Source of the DNA: Aeromonas bivalvium
GTDB taxonomy: Bacteria; Pseudomonadota; Gammaproteobacteria; Enterobacterales; Aeromonadaceae
Length of the DNA stretch: 64,000 nucleotides
Direction: 5' to 3'
NCBI RefSeq assembly: GCF_000819765.1
Contig: NZ_CDBT01000008.1
Location: forward strand, 414,691 to 478,690
Made by a program: the position numbers and the translations under genes. Below are positions 1-9,459 of the stretch, in pieces; position 1 is the first letter of the stretch, and every line of letters begins with the position of its first letter. A model generated the notes under the pieces. That model searched no databases and was not told where the DNA came from. It worked only from the letters and a program-made list of their open reading frames with translations.

Positions 1-735
1 GACAGGGGCCTGTACCTTGCCCATCAGCAGGGCGACGCCGTAACCGACCAGCATGGCGATCATGATGGCGGAGAGGCGCAGCCAGGGGTTGTGGCTGCGT
101 TGCAGCAGCACGATGAGGCCCAGCACCAGCAAAGAGAGGAAGAGGTTGGAGTGGCTGGCGAAGCTGCCGTCGGCCAGGGCGCCATAGCCGCCCCCCATGC
201 TGATGAGGCCCACCTTGATCAGGGTCAGGCCGATGAGCAGCACCACTATGCCGGTCACCAGGGGGGTGATGATCCGGCTCACCAGATGCAGGCAGCGGCT
301 GAGCACCACCATGGTGAGGGCGGCCACCAGCATGGTGCCAAACAGGGTGCCGAGCAGATCCTCGGTGGGCATGGCTGCCTGCTTGAGGGCGAGGCCGGAG
401 GCGATGATGGGGCCGAGGAAGTTGAAGCTGGTGCCTTGCACCGACAGCAGTCCCGAGCCGACGGGGCCGAGGCGGCGGGTCTGGATGAAGGAGGCGATGC
501 CGGACATGACCAGGGACATGGAGACGATGTAGCGGGTGTCGTCTGCGGGCAGGCCGAGGGCATTGGCGATGATGAGGGGCGGGGTGATGATGGCGACAAA
601 CATGGCGAGCATGTGTTGCAGGGCGGCGAACAGGGTCTGGGGCAGGGGAGGCACCTCGTTGATGCCGTAGACCAGATCCGGATGGGGGCGTCGTTCGGAC
701 TGGTCGGTCGCGCGCTGGGGAACAGCCTGTTCCAT
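1..735 (-). CDS. xanP: xanthine permease (NCS2 family), 3' end cut by window
   Basis: My own translation of the minus strand from the ATG at 733-735 gives 245 codons that run off the window start. It begins MEQAVPQRATDQSERR and continues with PDLVYGINEVPPLPQTLFAA and the run QGTSFNFLGPIIASG. These match what I remember of E. coli XanP (LIYQLEDRPPLPQ, QGTSFNF), a proton-coupled xanthine importer of the inner membrane in the nucleobase:cation symporter-2 family. Several hydrophobic membrane spans are visible. The C-terminal half, with the remaining family signatures, lies outside the window, so substrate preference (xanthine versus uracil or urate) is inferred from overall resemblance. A PurR-like palindrome sits about 110 bp upstream. 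Confidence 0.85.
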   Translation of the reverse strand, partial: MEQAVPQRATDQSERRPHPDLVYGINEVPPLPQTLFAALQHMLAMFVAIITPPLIIANALGLPADDTRYIVSMSLVMSGIASFIQTRRLGPVGSGLLSVQGTSFNFLGPIIASGLALKQAAMPTEDLLGTLFGTMLVAALTMVVLSRCLHLVSRIITPLVTGIVVLLIGLTLIKVGLISMGGGYGALADGSFASHSNLFLSLLVLGLIVLLQRSHNPWLRLSAIMIAMLVGYGVALLMGKVQAPV

Positions 736-843
736 AAATACCTCTGTGTGCTGGGAGTGGGGAGAAATTTTGGCGGCTATTGTAGTGACTGAAGGGGGGA
801 GATCCAGCGGCAAATGGCGCTCAACGGGTTTATTTGTCGCGAG

Positions 844-859
844 GTTGAAACGTTTGCGT
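844..859. promoter_or_regulatory. candidate PurR box upstream of xanP
   Basis: The minus-strand sequence ACGCAAACGTTTCAAC keeps the core GCAAACGTTT of the PurR operator consensus (ANGCAANCGNTTNCNT) and misses only positions near its 3' end. It lies in the divergent gap between xanP and the GGDEF gene, 109 bp upstream of the xanP start. PurR control of a purine-base importer would make sense. This is a match judged by eye only. Confidence 0.4.
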
Positions 860-979
860 GCCAGTAATATGATCCGCCGGTTTGCGTCCGGCCCGATCGG
901 TAAAAATCGCGGGATGACCCGGGTTTTTTGCCGCGCATCGGCGTAAAATGAGCCCCTCTTTGCGATCTGGAGACGCTGG

Positions 980-2095
980 ATGCTGAAGTTGTCGGAGTTC
1001 TGGAGTGCCCGCGCCCACTCGGAAGACTTTACCCTGACCCGGATGGGGTTCATGACGGTCAGGCTGCGACTGCTCACCTGCCTGCTGATGGTCGGCATTC
1101 CCGCCTGGGGTCTGGTGGACTGGCTGACCCTGGACGAGGCGCAGTTCGGTGAGCTGATCAAGGCGCGGGCCTTCTGCCTGCTGGCCCTCTCCCCCCTGAT
1201 CCCGCTCTCCTACCTGATCCACTTTCGCCGGGAGCGGATGAAGCTGGCGCTCGGCTACCTGATGACGGTGATGATGCTGTTCTCCCTGTTCTGTCTGGCC
1301 AGCTTTGGACCGGATCAGCCGCTGCAGGCCGGTTACAGCGCCTTTCCCTATCTGCTCATCAGCCTGTTTGCCATCTTCCCCGTGCCCCTCTCCCTCAGCC
1401 TGCAACTGGCGGCCTGCATCCTGCTGGCCATGCTGGGGGGCAACTGGTTGCTGCTGGGCCAGCCTCTGCTCGGTGGCGCCACCCTGGATCAGGTCTGGCT
1501 GCTCTGCCTGTTTGCCCTGGCCAGTGCCTGGGTGCAGTGCGGCCAGCTCAATATGCTGCTGCAGCTCTATCGGGAATCCACCACCGACGAGCTGACCGGC
1601 ATGATGAACCGGCGCCTGCTGATGAAACGGCTGGAGCAGGCCCGCGCCCGCTTCCTCTACCAGCAGCAGGGTTTTGCCCTGCTGCTGCTCGATCTCGATC
1701 GCTTCAAGCGGATCAATGACACCTTCGGCCACCTGGCGGGGGATGCGGTGCTCAAGGAGGTGGCCGCCAGCCTGGCGGAGCAGCTGGAGCCGGGCATGGT
1801 GCTGGGGCGTTACGGCGGCGAGGAGTTTGCCGTCCTGCTGCCTCGCTGCGAGGGGGCCGGACAGGCGAGGGAGTTTGCCGAGCGGCTGCGGCTCGCGGTG
1901 GAGGCGCGTCTCATCAAGAGTCCGACCAGCGAGGAGCTGCTGGAGGTGACCGTCAGCATAGGGGTGGCCATGATGCAGCCATCCGAGTCGGTGGAGAGCC
2001 TGCTCAACCGGGCCGACGAGCGGCTCTATCAGGCCAAGGTGGCGGGCCGCAACTGCGTGGTGGGGCCGGAGGCCGCGGCGGCGCGGGTCGCCTGA
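980..2095 (+). CDS. membrane-anchored GGDEF diguanylate cyclase
   Basis: A 371-residue protein. Residues ~25-190 are hydrophobic with about six membrane spans and no recognised ligand domain. A C-terminal GGDEF domain follows from ~residue 200 (DELTGMMNRRLLMKRL, DLDRFKRINDTFGHLAGDAVL, GRYGGEEFAVLLPR, DERLYQAKVAGRN). The active-site loop is GGEEF, one of the active variants, so synthesis of cyclic di-GMP from two GTP is expected. No obvious RxxD inhibitory site was found just before the loop. The ATG at 980 follows a GGAG about 7 bp upstream. It is monocistronic: a hairpin follows and yciN converges from the other side. The sensed signal is unknown. Confidence 0.9.
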   Translation: MLKLSEFWSARAHSEDFTLTRMGFMTVRLRLLTCLLMVGIPAWGLVDWLTLDEAQFGELIKARAFCLLALSPLIPLSYLIHFRRERMKLALGYLMTVMMLFSLFCLASFGPDQPLQAGYSAFPYLLISLFAIFPVPLSLSLQLAACILLAMLGGNWLLLGQPLLGGATLDQVWLLCLFALASAWVQCGQLNMLLQLYRESTTDELTGMMNRRLLMKRLEQARARFLYQQQGFALLLLDLDRFKRINDTFGHLAGDAVLKEVAASLAEQLEPGMVLGRYGGEEFAVLLPRCEGAGQAREFAERLRLAVEARLIKSPTSEELLEVTVSIGVAMMQPSESVESLLNRADERLYQAKVAGRNCVVGPEAAAARVA

Positions 2096-2110
2096 GGCGG
2101 GCGGGATGGA

Positions 2111-2134
2111 GAGGGGATGCCATGGCATCCCCTC
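2111..2134. terminator. bidirectional hairpin between GGDEF gene and yciN
   Basis: Perfect 12-bp palindromic arms GAGGGGATGCCA/TGGCATCCCCTC stand between two convergent genes. No long T-run follows on either side, so termination strength is uncertain. Confidence 0.6.
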
Positions 2135-2140
2135 TTGCCG

Positions 2141-2389
2141 TCAGGCCAGTCGGTACTTGTCCGAGAGCCGGTGGGCCAGGTACTTGAACATGTTGAACAC
2201 CGCCATGGTCTTGGGGGTGGGTGTGCCATCCTGGTCGAGGAAATACTCCCCCTTGAACACCAGCACGTCCCCGCGCTGCTCCACGGCGTCGGCGCGCATG
2301 CCGTGGATGAAATCCTCGTGGCTGCGGATAAGCTCGTTGGCCAGGGTGAGCAGGGCCTCCTGACTCAGGGTCTCTCTTTGTGTCTGCAT
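2141..2389 (-). CDS. yciN: YciN family small protein (DUF2498)
   Basis: An 82-residue protein. The start is the ATG at 2389, preceded by an AGGAGAG ribosome-binding site; a longer reading frame upstream has no support. The C-terminal half (VLVFKGEYFLDQDGTPTP, AVFNMFKYLAHRLSDKY) closely matches E. coli YciN as I recall it ([37 protein letters not shown]). The function of the family is unknown; it is a small, soluble, probably cytoplasmic protein. It is a stand-alone gene converging on the GGDEF gene. Confidence 0.85.
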   Translation of the reverse strand: MQTQRETLSQEALLTLANELIRSHEDFIHGMRADAVEQRGDVLVFKGEYFLDQDGTPTPKTMAVFNMFKYLAHRLSDKYRLA

Positions 2390-2505
2390 CGTCTCTCTCC
2401 TAACCTGGGCCGCCCTGGGGCCGCCCGTCACAGTATCGGCCATCAGCATACACCGGGGAGCCCGGCCACTCTTTGATTTGCTGCAACTTGTGCCCGTGGC
2501 GCAAC

Positions 2506-3885
2506 CTAGTTGATGACCAGGTTGCGCAGCCAGCGGCGGCGACGCACCCGGCGCTGGACCAGCCACATCTTGCTCACCTCCTCGAGCAGCACCACGGCGG
2601 CGACCCAGGTCAGCGGCCAGCCGAGCCAGCTCACCGCGACCCAGGCCAGCGGCAGCCCTATGCACCACATGGCGATGATGTCGATGAGGATGCTGTAGTT
2701 GACGTCGCCCCCGGAGCGCAGCACCCCGACGATCCCCACCATGTTGAACACCTTGATCAGCATGCCCAGACAGAGGATGCCGAGCACCTGGCCGGCCTCG
2801 GGCAGCAGGTCGGCGGGCAGGTTGCCAATCCAGAGCAGCAGGGGCGCCTGCATGAACCAGACGAAGAGGCCGACCAGGAGGGCGCCAAGCGGTGCCAGCA
2901 TCAGCAGCAGCTGGGACTCCTGCCAGGCGGCCTCGTACTCCTCGGCACCGAGGCGGTGACCGAGCAGGGTGGCACAGGCCACCGCCAGTCCGAAGAAGAG
3001 GGAGATGAGGATCCCCTCCAGGGCCCCGAGGGTGGTCATGATGGCCAGGGAATCGACCCCCAGGTGGGCATAGAGGAAGCCGTAGAGCAGCATGCCGAAG
3101 GCCCAGAGCCCGTCGTGGAGCAGCAGGGGCAGGGCGATCAGCACGAAGCGGCGCACCTCCCTGTGGGAGAGGGCCAGCAGCCAGTCGGGGCGACGGGGCA
3201 GCAGGCGCCCCTCCTTGTGCATCACATAACCGATGAGCAGGGCGGTTTGCAGCAGGCGCGACAGCGTGGTGCCCCAGGCCGAGCCCGCCACTCCCATGGC
3301 CTCGAAGCCGAAGTGGCCGAAGATGAGGGCATAGTTGAGGATGACGTTGGCGATGATGGCAATGATCCCGATCCGGGTCGGGGCCGCCGCGTTGCCCACC
3401 GAGCGCAGCGCCGCCTCCAGGGGCACCACCAGGGCGGTGCAGAGGATGGTGGCCCCGGTGATCATCAGGTAGTGATCCGCCAGGGGGCGCAGCACGGGAT
3501 CCTGGCTGGCGAAGCCGAGCACGCTGCCGGGGGAGAAGGTATAGAGCAGGGCGAAGGGCAGGCTGACCAGCAGGGATCCCAGCAGGGCCAGGGTGAGGGC
3601 CCGGCGTACTCCGCCCATGTCACCGCGACCATAGTATTGCGCCGCCAGCACGGAGACGCCGCCGGAGAGGCCGGCTATCACCAGCAGGTTGAAGAAGAAG
3701 ACCCGGTTTCCCAAGCCGACGGCGGCGACCTCGGTCGCCCCCAGCTGGCTCACCATCATGATGTCGATGAGGCCAAGCAGGGAGAACATCATGGATTGCA
3801 GGGAGACGGGCAGGGCCAGTCGCCACAGCCTGCCCATGAACGCCTTGTCGGTGGTTTGTTTGAAAATCGCTTGCCAATAGTTCAT
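2506..3885 (-). CDS. MATE family efflux transporter
   Basis: A 459-residue, strongly hydrophobic protein with about twelve membrane spans. The N-terminal half has the MATE pattern LALPVSLQSMMFSLLGLIDI followed by MVSQLGATEVAAVGLGNRV, and ALRSVGNAAAPTRIGII in the middle resembles the inter-repeat signature. Proteins of this family export cationic drugs or metabolites in exchange for Na+ or H+. The substrate cannot be read from sequence. The gene is transcribed away from a divergent AraC-type regulator (start 4038, about 150 bp apart), which is a candidate controller. The very basic C-terminus (RRVRRRRWLRN) is probably cytoplasmic. Confidence 0.88.
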   Translation of the reverse strand: MNYWQAIFKQTTDKAFMGRLWRLALPVSLQSMMFSLLGLIDIMMVSQLGATEVAAVGLGNRVFFFNLLVIAGLSGGVSVLAAQYYGRGDMGGVRRALTLALLGSLLVSLPFALLYTFSPGSVLGFASQDPVLRPLADHYLMITGATILCTALVVPLEAALRSVGNAAAPTRIGIIAIIANVILNYALIFGHFGFEAMGVAGSAWGTTLSRLLQTALLIGYVMHKEGRLLPRRPDWLLALSHREVRRFVLIALPLLLHDGLWAFGMLLYGFLYAHLGVDSLAIMTTLGALEGILISLFFGLAVACATLLGHRLGAEEYEAAWQESQLLLMLAPLGALLVGLFVWFMQAPLLLWIGNLPADLLPEAGQVLGILCLGMLIKVFNMVGIVGVLRSGGDVNYSILIDIIAMWCIGLPLAWVAVSWLGWPLTWVAAVVLLEEVSKMWLVQRRVRRRRWLRNLVIN

Positions 3886-4037
3886 CGCTGTTAACCGGGT
3901 GCTGGAAAGCCAAAGTAGATAGCCGGTATCATAGGCGCTGTTGCTGAAATGACCGCTGTGAGCGGCTATCGTCTTCTTTGTGCAAAACTATCCATTGTCG
4001 ATTCATTTTCGACATCGCATCGATTGGGAGGCGCAAG

Positions 4038-4883
4038 ATGTTTGCCCGTGAGTGTCTGGAGATTGCCCCGGCCTGCGAGGAGCGGATGCTGGGACGGGAG
4101 GGGTTGCCCCTGCTGGGGGAGGCCGGCATCTTCCTGACCGGTCTGTCGGAGCTGCGGGAGCACTACCTGATCCAGCGCAACTGCCCCGCCTTTCACATCC
4201 TGCTGATCAGTCACAGCGAGGGGGGCGTCCTGCTGACCGAGCAGGGGGAGAGCCCCATCCCGGCCGGGGCCCTGGTGTTTCTGCCCGCCGCCCTGCCCGG
4301 CGGCTTTCGGCTGGATGGCGACAGTTGGCGCATCAGCTGGATCCTGCTCGACGATGTGCCGCGCTGGCACCATCTGCACCGGCTGGGCCATGGCTGCCGG
4401 GTCAGTGACGAGGGGGAGTCGCTGCACCATCTGCTGCAACTGATGCACAGGGAGGGGAGCCGCTCCACCCTGCAACCCCAGCTGCTCTCCCTGTTGCTGG
4501 CCCTGCTGGATCGGGTGCTGCGGCGGGAGACGCGGGGCTCCTCTCTCGATCGGCTGCAACACCTGCAACGTCTGGTGGAGGGACGGCTGGATGAACCCTG
4601 GACGGTGGCCCGGCTCGCCAGCCTGCTGGCCTGCTCGCCTCCCCACCTGCACCGCCTCTGTCAGCAGGGCTTCGGAATGGGGCCCATGGCCTGGCTGACC
4701 GGGCTGCGCATGGCGAAGGCGCGCCAGCTATTGCTCTATACCGACTGGCCCCTCAATGAGCTGGCCAGCCGGGTCGGTTACAGCGATGGCGCCAACTTTG
4801 CGAACCGTTTTCGCCGTCTGACTGGTCAGACCCCGGGGGCCTTTCGCCGACTGGGTCGCAAACCTGTGGCAACGGAGGTGTAA
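4038..4883 (+). CDS. AraC family transcriptional regulator
   Basis: A 281-residue protein from the ATG at 4038, which has GGGAGG 7 bp upstream; an in-frame earlier start at 3978 lacks such a site. The N-terminal ~150 residues form a cupin-like ligand-binding domain ([20 protein letters not shown]). The C-terminal ~100 residues carry two helix-turn-helix motifs ([20 protein letters not shown] and [20 protein letters not shown]) ending in [13 protein letters not shown], the usual AraC signature. It is divergent from the MATE transporter and only 77 bp before maeA, so either could be its target. The ligand is unknown. Confidence 0.88.
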   Translation: MFARECLEIAPACEERMLGREGLPLLGEAGIFLTGLSELREHYLIQRNCPAFHILLISHSEGGVLLTEQGESPIPAGALVFLPAALPGGFRLDGDSWRISWILLDDVPRWHHLHRLGHGCRVSDEGESLHHLLQLMHREGSRSTLQPQLLSLLLALLDRVLRRETRGSSLDRLQHLQRLVEGRLDEPWTVARLASLLACSPPHLHRLCQQGFGMGPMAWLTGLRMAKARQLLLYTDWPLNELASRVGYSDGANFANRFRRLTGQTPGAFRRLGRKPVATEV

Positions 4884-4960
4884 ACCCTTTGAAATTGTTG
4901 GCCCAAGCCCCTAGGATCGGCGGACTCCTTTGTCCAGGTCATCGTCAAGGTACCCGATCC

Positions 4961-6655
4961 ATGTTTGAAGATAATAATCAGAAACGTCCTCTCTATATCC
5001 CCTACGCCGGTCCCGCCCTGCTGGAGACCCCGCTGCTCAACAAGGGCAGTGCCTTCACCAGCGAGGAGCGCAGCAACTTCAACCTGGAAGGTCTGCTGCC
5101 CCAGAACATAGAGACCATAGAAGAGCAGGTGGAACGTGCCTATCGCCAGTTCATGGCGTTTGGCAACGATATGGACAAGCATATCTATCTGCGCAACATT
5201 CAAGACACCAATGAGACCCTGTTCTATCGGCTCATCCGGGATCACCTGACCGAGATCATGCCCATCATCTATACCCCGACCGTGGGCAAGGCATGTGAAG
5301 AGTTCTCCAACATCTACCGCCGGGCCCGTGGCCTCTTCATCTCCTATTCCGACAAGGACAGGATCGATGACATGCTGCAAAACGCCACCAAGCAGAACGT
5401 CAAGGTGATAGTGGTGACCGATGGCGAGCGGATCCTGGGCCTGGGGGATCAGGGCATAGGCGGCATGGGCATCCCCATCGGCAAGCTCTCCCTCTACACC
5501 GCCTGTGGCGGCATCTCGCCGGCCTATACCCTGCCGGTGGTGCTGGATGTCGGCACCAACAACCAGCAGCTGCTGAACGATCCCTTCTACATGGGCTGGC
5601 GTCATCCGCGCATCTCGGGGGAGGAGTATTACGAGTTCGTCGACGCCTTCATCCAGGCGGTCAAACGCCGCTGGCCCGATATTCTGTTGCAGTTCGAAGA
5701 CTTCGCCCAGAGCAATGCCATGCCGCTGCTCAATCGCTACAAGGACGAACTGTGCTGCTTCAACGATGACATCCAGGGCACGGCCGCGGTGACGCTCGGC
5801 AGCCTCATCGCCGCCTGCAAGGCCTCGGGGGCCAAGCTTTCCGAGAAACGGGTCGCCTTCCTCGGCGCCGGCAGCGCCGGCTGCGGCATCGCCGAGCAGA
5901 TAGTGGCCCAGATGAAGGCCGAAGGGCTGACGGATGCCCAGGCGCGCGGCCGGGTCTTCATGGTGGACCGTTTCGGCCTCATCACCGACAAGATCCCCAA
6001 CCAGCTCGATTTCCAGCGCCGTCTCTCCCAGCCGGTGGAGCGGATCGCCGACTGGCCGGTGGGGGACAACATCTCCCTGCTGGAGGTGATGGAGCACGGC
6101 CGCCCCGACATCCTGATCGGGGTTTCAGGCCAGCCGGGTCTGTTCACCGAAGAGGTGGTCAAGACCATGCACAAGCACTGTGCCCGCCCCATCATCTTCC
6201 CCCTCTCCAACCCCACCTCCCGGGTGGAGGCGACGCCGGCGGATCTCATCCGCTGGACCGACGGTCAGGTGCTGGTGGCCACCGGCAGCCCGTTCGCACC
6301 GGTGGAGTACAAGGGCAAGCGTTACGTCATCGCCCAGTGCAACAACTCCTTCATCTTCCCGGGGATAGGTCTTGGGGTCATCGCCTCCGGCGCCAAGCGG
6401 GTGACCGATGCCATGCTGATGTCCGCCAGCCGCGCCCTGGCGGAGTGCTCGCCCCTGGTCAAGGGAGAGGAGGGATCCTTGTTGCCGGATCTGGCGGATA
6501 TCCACGAGGTGTCCCGCTACATCGCCAAGATGGTGGCCAAGACCGCCATGCTGCAGGGCAAGGCGGTGCAGACCCCGGACGAGGTGATCGACAAGGCCAT
6601 AGAGGCGAACTTCTGGCGCCCGGAGTACCGGCGCTATCGTCGCACCTCCTTCTGA
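4961..6655 (+). CDS. maeA: NAD-dependent malic enzyme
   Basis: A 564-residue protein, the same size as E. coli MaeA (565). It oxidatively decarboxylates (S)-malate to pyruvate with NAD+. The malic-enzyme N-terminal signature [18 protein letters not shown] lies near residues 107-124. [16 protein letters not shown] provides metal-binding acidic residues. The Rossmann motif [14 protein letters not shown] is near residue 300, and [15 protein letters not shown] follows. The start chosen is the ATG at 4961, giving the MaeA-like N-terminus; a longer in-frame extension to 4889 is unsupported. The preceding AraC regulator may affect it. A strong hairpin follows. Confidence 0.95.
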   Translation: MFEDNNQKRPLYIPYAGPALLETPLLNKGSAFTSEERSNFNLEGLLPQNIETIEEQVERAYRQFMAFGNDMDKHIYLRNIQDTNETLFYRLIRDHLTEIMPIIYTPTVGKACEEFSNIYRRARGLFISYSDKDRIDDMLQNATKQNVKVIVVTDGERILGLGDQGIGGMGIPIGKLSLYTACGGISPAYTLPVVLDVGTNNQQLLNDPFYMGWRHPRISGEEYYEFVDAFIQAVKRRWPDILLQFEDFAQSNAMPLLNRYKDELCCFNDDIQGTAAVTLGSLIAACKASGAKLSEKRVAFLGAGSAGCGIAEQIVAQMKAEGLTDAQARGRVFMVDRFGLITDKIPNQLDFQRRLSQPVERIADWPVGDNISLLEVMEHGRPDILIGVSGQPGLFTEEVVKTMHKHCARPIIFPLSNPTSRVEATPADLIRWTDGQVLVATGSPFAPVEYKGKRYVIAQCNNSFIFPGIGLGVIASGAKRVTDAMLMSASRALAECSPLVKGEEGSLLPDLADIHEVSRYIAKMVAKTAMLQGKAVQTPDEVIDKAIEANFWRPEYRRYRRTSF

Positions 6656-6669
6656 CGGGGAGGGCAAGC

Positions 6670-6697
6670 AAGAAGGGATGCCTCGGCATCCCTTCTT
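6670..6697. terminator. hairpin between convergent maeA and ompA
   Basis: 13-bp perfect arms (AAGAAGGGATGCC/GGCATCCCTTCTT) with a 2-nt loop, followed by T-rich sequence on the plus strand and bounded by A-rich sequence on the other side. Probably a bidirectional terminator. Confidence 0.75.
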
Positions 6698-6728
6698 TCA
6701 TTTGCACAACGCAAGGGACAGTGCCCGA

Positions 6729-7796
6729 TCAGCCATCCATGGGTTCGGTGGCAGGCGCCGCCGTCACCGGGGCCGGTGTCTGCTCGGACTGGATGCCCGT
6801 GACACGCACCTCGACCCGGCGATCCGGCGCCAGACAGCCGATCAGCTCGCTCTTGGCCTGGATGCCGTCACACTGGGTGCCGGTGACCGGGCTGCTTTCA
6901 CCCATGCCCTGGATGGCGACCTTGTCCGCCGGCAGGCCCATGCCTATCAAGGTGTCGGCCACCGTCTGGGCGCGGGCTTCGGACAGTGTCTGGTTGTACT
7001 CATCCGAGCCGATGCGATCCGTGTAGCCCATGACGGTGATCTGGCCATCCTTGGGGTTGACCGCGACTATCTGCTGGTAGAGATCCGCCAGCGCGCTGCT
7101 GCCCTCGGCCCGCAGGGAGGACTTGTTGAACTCGAACAGGACATCCGAACTGAGGGAGAAGCGCTTGTCGACCATGACGGGCTCGGGTGCCGCGACCATG
7201 GGGGCGACCACGGGGGCCACATAGGCATGGCGGTTCGGGTGGAACACCAGCTCCAGGGTGGCGACGCTGACATCGGTCACCCAGCGATCCGTGCCACTGC
7301 CCAGCTTGCCGTTGTCGACATCGTCGCCGACCCGGAACATGTAGCGGTAACGGGCCTGCAGATCGAGCCAGTCGGTCAGCCGGGCGCCCATGCCCAGTCC
7401 CAGCAGCGGGGCATAGTCATTGTCGGAACCATTGATGGTGTCCACCTGATAGAGGTAGGCACCCCCCTCGGCAAACAGCGAGAAGACATCCCCGATCGGC
7501 AGGCGACCGATGGCGGACAGGGTGGCCCCCTGGCTGCTGAACTGCTCGTTGTCGACCTGCCAGTCGCCGGTGTTGAGGTAACCGAGCTCGGCGCCGAAGT
7601 TCTCGTTGAAGTTGTACCCGGCGAACAGGCTCCAGGCGGTATCGTTCTTGTCGACATCCTTGCCGAGATCGCCGATATCATGGCCGATGGCAACGCCGCC
7701 ACCTCCCCCGAGATACCAGTCGTTGGCCTGGACGGGAAGGCTGGCAGCTGATGTGAGAGCCACGGCAATCAGTGCGGATAACAGGCTTGGTTTCAT
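6729..7796 (-). CDS. ompA: OmpA family outer-membrane protein, paralogue A
   Basis: A 355-residue protein. The signal peptide ends in LPVQA before NDWYLGGGGG. An eight-stranded beta-barrel domain of ~190 residues follows (LFAGYNFNENFGAELGYL, LDLQARYRYMF). After a short Pro/Ala/Val hinge (YVAPVVAPMVAAPEPV) comes a C-terminal OmpA-like peptidoglycan-binding domain with the TDRIGSDEYNQTLSEARAQ signature. It tethers the outer membrane to the cell wall and may act as porin or adhesin. The C-terminus carries an extra Pro/Ala/Thr tail not present in the two neighbours. It is first in transcriptional distance of three tandem paralogues, but each has its own upstream gap. AGAGGAT precedes the ATG. Confidence 0.93.
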   Translation of the reverse strand: MKPSLLSALIAVALTSAASLPVQANDWYLGGGGGVAIGHDIGDLGKDVDKNDTAWSLFAGYNFNENFGAELGYLNTGDWQVDNEQFSSQGATLSAIGRLPIGDVFSLFAEGGAYLYQVDTINGSDNDYAPLLGLGMGARLTDWLDLQARYRYMFRVGDDVDNGKLGSGTDRWVTDVSVATLELVFHPNRHAYVAPVVAPMVAAPEPVMVDKRFSLSSDVLFEFNKSSLRAEGSSALADLYQQIVAVNPKDGQITVMGYTDRIGSDEYNQTLSEARAQTVADTLIGMGLPADKVAIQGMGESSPVTGTQCDGIQAKSELIGCLAPDRRVEVRVTGIQSEQTPAPVTAAPATEPMDG

Positions 7797-7974
7797 CGCT
7801 TATCCTCTTTTGTTGTTGTGCAAAAGTTGTTACGCACCATCTAGTTATAGCCACCCCCTCTGGTTTTGCGTGGCCTGGTACCCATCTGGCAGCGTGTCCT
7901 GTGAGCCGGATCCCAGGAAGGGAGGAGGGGGCCCGGGTGCAAGGAGACCCAGGGTCAGGTGCAGACGGGGCAAT

Positions 7975-8002
7975 AAAAAAGAGGAGGCATCTGGGCCTCC
8001 TC
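7975..8002 (-). terminator. rho-independent terminator of ompA paralogue B
   Basis: On the minus strand, 8-bp arms GAGGAGGC/GCCTCCTC are followed by a run of six T (plus-strand A at 7975-7980), directly downstream of the stop at 8033. Confidence 0.8.
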
Positions 8003-8032
8003 TTCTGATGAACCTGGGTCAGACACGCAACA

Positions 8033-9061
8033 TTACTGCTGCTGCACTTCCTGTACACCGGTGACGCGCACTTCGACGCGGCGATCCGGTGCCAGGCAGG
8101 CGATCAGCTCGTTCTTGCCCTTGATGCCATCACACTGGCTGCCGGTGACCGGGTTCGCTTCCCCTTGACCCTGGATGGCGACCTTGCCGGCGGGCAGGCC
8201 CTTGCCGACCAGGAAGTCGGCCACGGTGCGGGCGCGCGCTTCAGACAGTTTCTGGTTGTAGGCGTCGGAGCCGATGCGGTCGGTGTAACCGACGACCACG
8301 GCGCTGCCATCCTTGGGCTGGATCTCGACGATCTGCTGATACAGGCCGTTCAGGGCATCCATCCCCTCCGGTTTGAGGCTGGATTTGCCAAAGGCAAACA
8401 GCACGTCAGAGCTCAGGGAGAAGCTCTTGTCAACGATGACGGGCTCGGGTTCGGCGACCACGGGGGCGGCGACCGGCGCGACATAGGAGGTACGGTTCGG
8501 GTGCAGCACCAGCTCAAGGGTGGCCACGCTCATGTCGGTTTCCCAGATCATGTTGTCGCTGCCGGTCTTGTTCTCGTCACCCACGTCCCACATGTAGCGG
8601 TAGCGAGCCTGCACGTCGATGAGGTCGGACAGCTTGGCAGTCAGGCCCAGGCCGGCCAGGGGGGCGATGCCGTTGTCGCTCTGGCCATTGCCGTTGGCGT
8701 GGAACACATAGGCACCACCCTCGGCAAAGACGGAGAAGATATCACCCAGGGGCAGACGGCCGATACCAGACAGGGTCGCGCCCTTGCTGGTGAAATCGAC
8801 GCCATCGATGCCCGCCTTGCCGGCGTACAGATAGCCGAGTTCGGCCCCGAAGTTTTCGGTGAAGTTATAACCACCGAACAGACTCAGCGCGGTAGCGTCC
8901 TTGTCCACATCGGCGTTCTTGCCAAAATCTTCCAGATCGTGGGTATAGGCCCAACCGGCGGCGATGCCGGTGTACCAGTCGTTGTTAGCAGCCTGAGCTG
9001 CGGTGCTGCCCGCGGCCGCCAGGGCCAGGGCAATCAGGGTCGGTGCCACTTTCATTTTCAT
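8033..9061 (-). CDS. ompA: OmpA family outer-membrane protein, paralogue B
   Basis: A 342-residue protein starting at the ATG at 9061 (MKMKVAPTLIALALAAAG), with CGAGGAT upstream; the longer open frame is untranslated leader. The signal peptide ends AAQA before ANNDWYTG. The barrel domain, the YVAPVAAPVVAEPEPV hinge and the OmpA C-terminal domain (YTDRIGSDAYNQKLSEARA, CLAPDRRVEVRVTG) are all complete. It has the same architecture as its neighbours and is very close in the C-terminal domain to paralogue C, while the surface-loop regions of the barrel diverge. Its own terminator lies downstream. Confidence 0.93.
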   Translation of the reverse strand: MKMKVAPTLIALALAAAGSTAAQAANNDWYTGIAAGWAYTHDLEDFGKNADVDKDATALSLFGGYNFTENFGAELGYLYAGKAGIDGVDFTSKGATLSGIGRLPLGDIFSVFAEGGAYVFHANGNGQSDNGIAPLAGLGLTAKLSDLIDVQARYRYMWDVGDENKTGSDNMIWETDMSVATLELVLHPNRTSYVAPVAAPVVAEPEPVIVDKSFSLSSDVLFAFGKSSLKPEGMDALNGLYQQIVEIQPKDGSAVVVGYTDRIGSDAYNQKLSEARARTVADFLVGKGLPAGKVAIQGQGEANPVTGSQCDGIKGKNELIACLAPDRRVEVRVTGVQEVQQQ

Positions 9062-9415
9062 CGTTATATCCTCGTTGAGTTTGCCGTGCCATTGGCGCGC
9101 ACTCTTAGTCATATGCTGTTCACCCGAGCAAAGCCCGAATGGCATATCTCCGTGTTGTAGCACGGATGGCATGAACGAATATGAAGGACTCCTGGCTACT
9201 CACGGCACCAAAGGCAGCCGTGGACAACTAACCGGTAGAGACACTTTTAATAACTCATCCAATACCTTAGAAGCGGAATAACTGTATTCTTTTGACTCGC
9301 ATTGATCAAGTTATCGAACAGATAGACGGCATCCGAGGGGGCAACAGGGGGGCATTGGAGGGGATTTGGCGGAGGCGTTCCGACAAGAGGTGTCGCAATC
9401 TGGCCCCAAAAAGCG

Positions 9416-9440
9416 AAAGGGGACGCGATGCGTCCCCTTT
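9416..9440 (-). terminator. hairpin downstream of ompA paralogue C
   Basis: 11-bp perfect arms AAAGGGGACGC/GCGTCCCCTTT with a 3-nt loop, 20 bp after the stop at 9460. On the minus strand it is followed by CTTTTTGGG. Confidence 0.8.
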
Positions 9441-9459
9441 GATCAGTATCTCGTGGAGA

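Noticed and set aside
2473..3894. 473-residue open frame antisense to the MATE gene
   Set aside because: His/Gln/Gly-rich shadow translation with no domain; the MATE frame explains the DNA.
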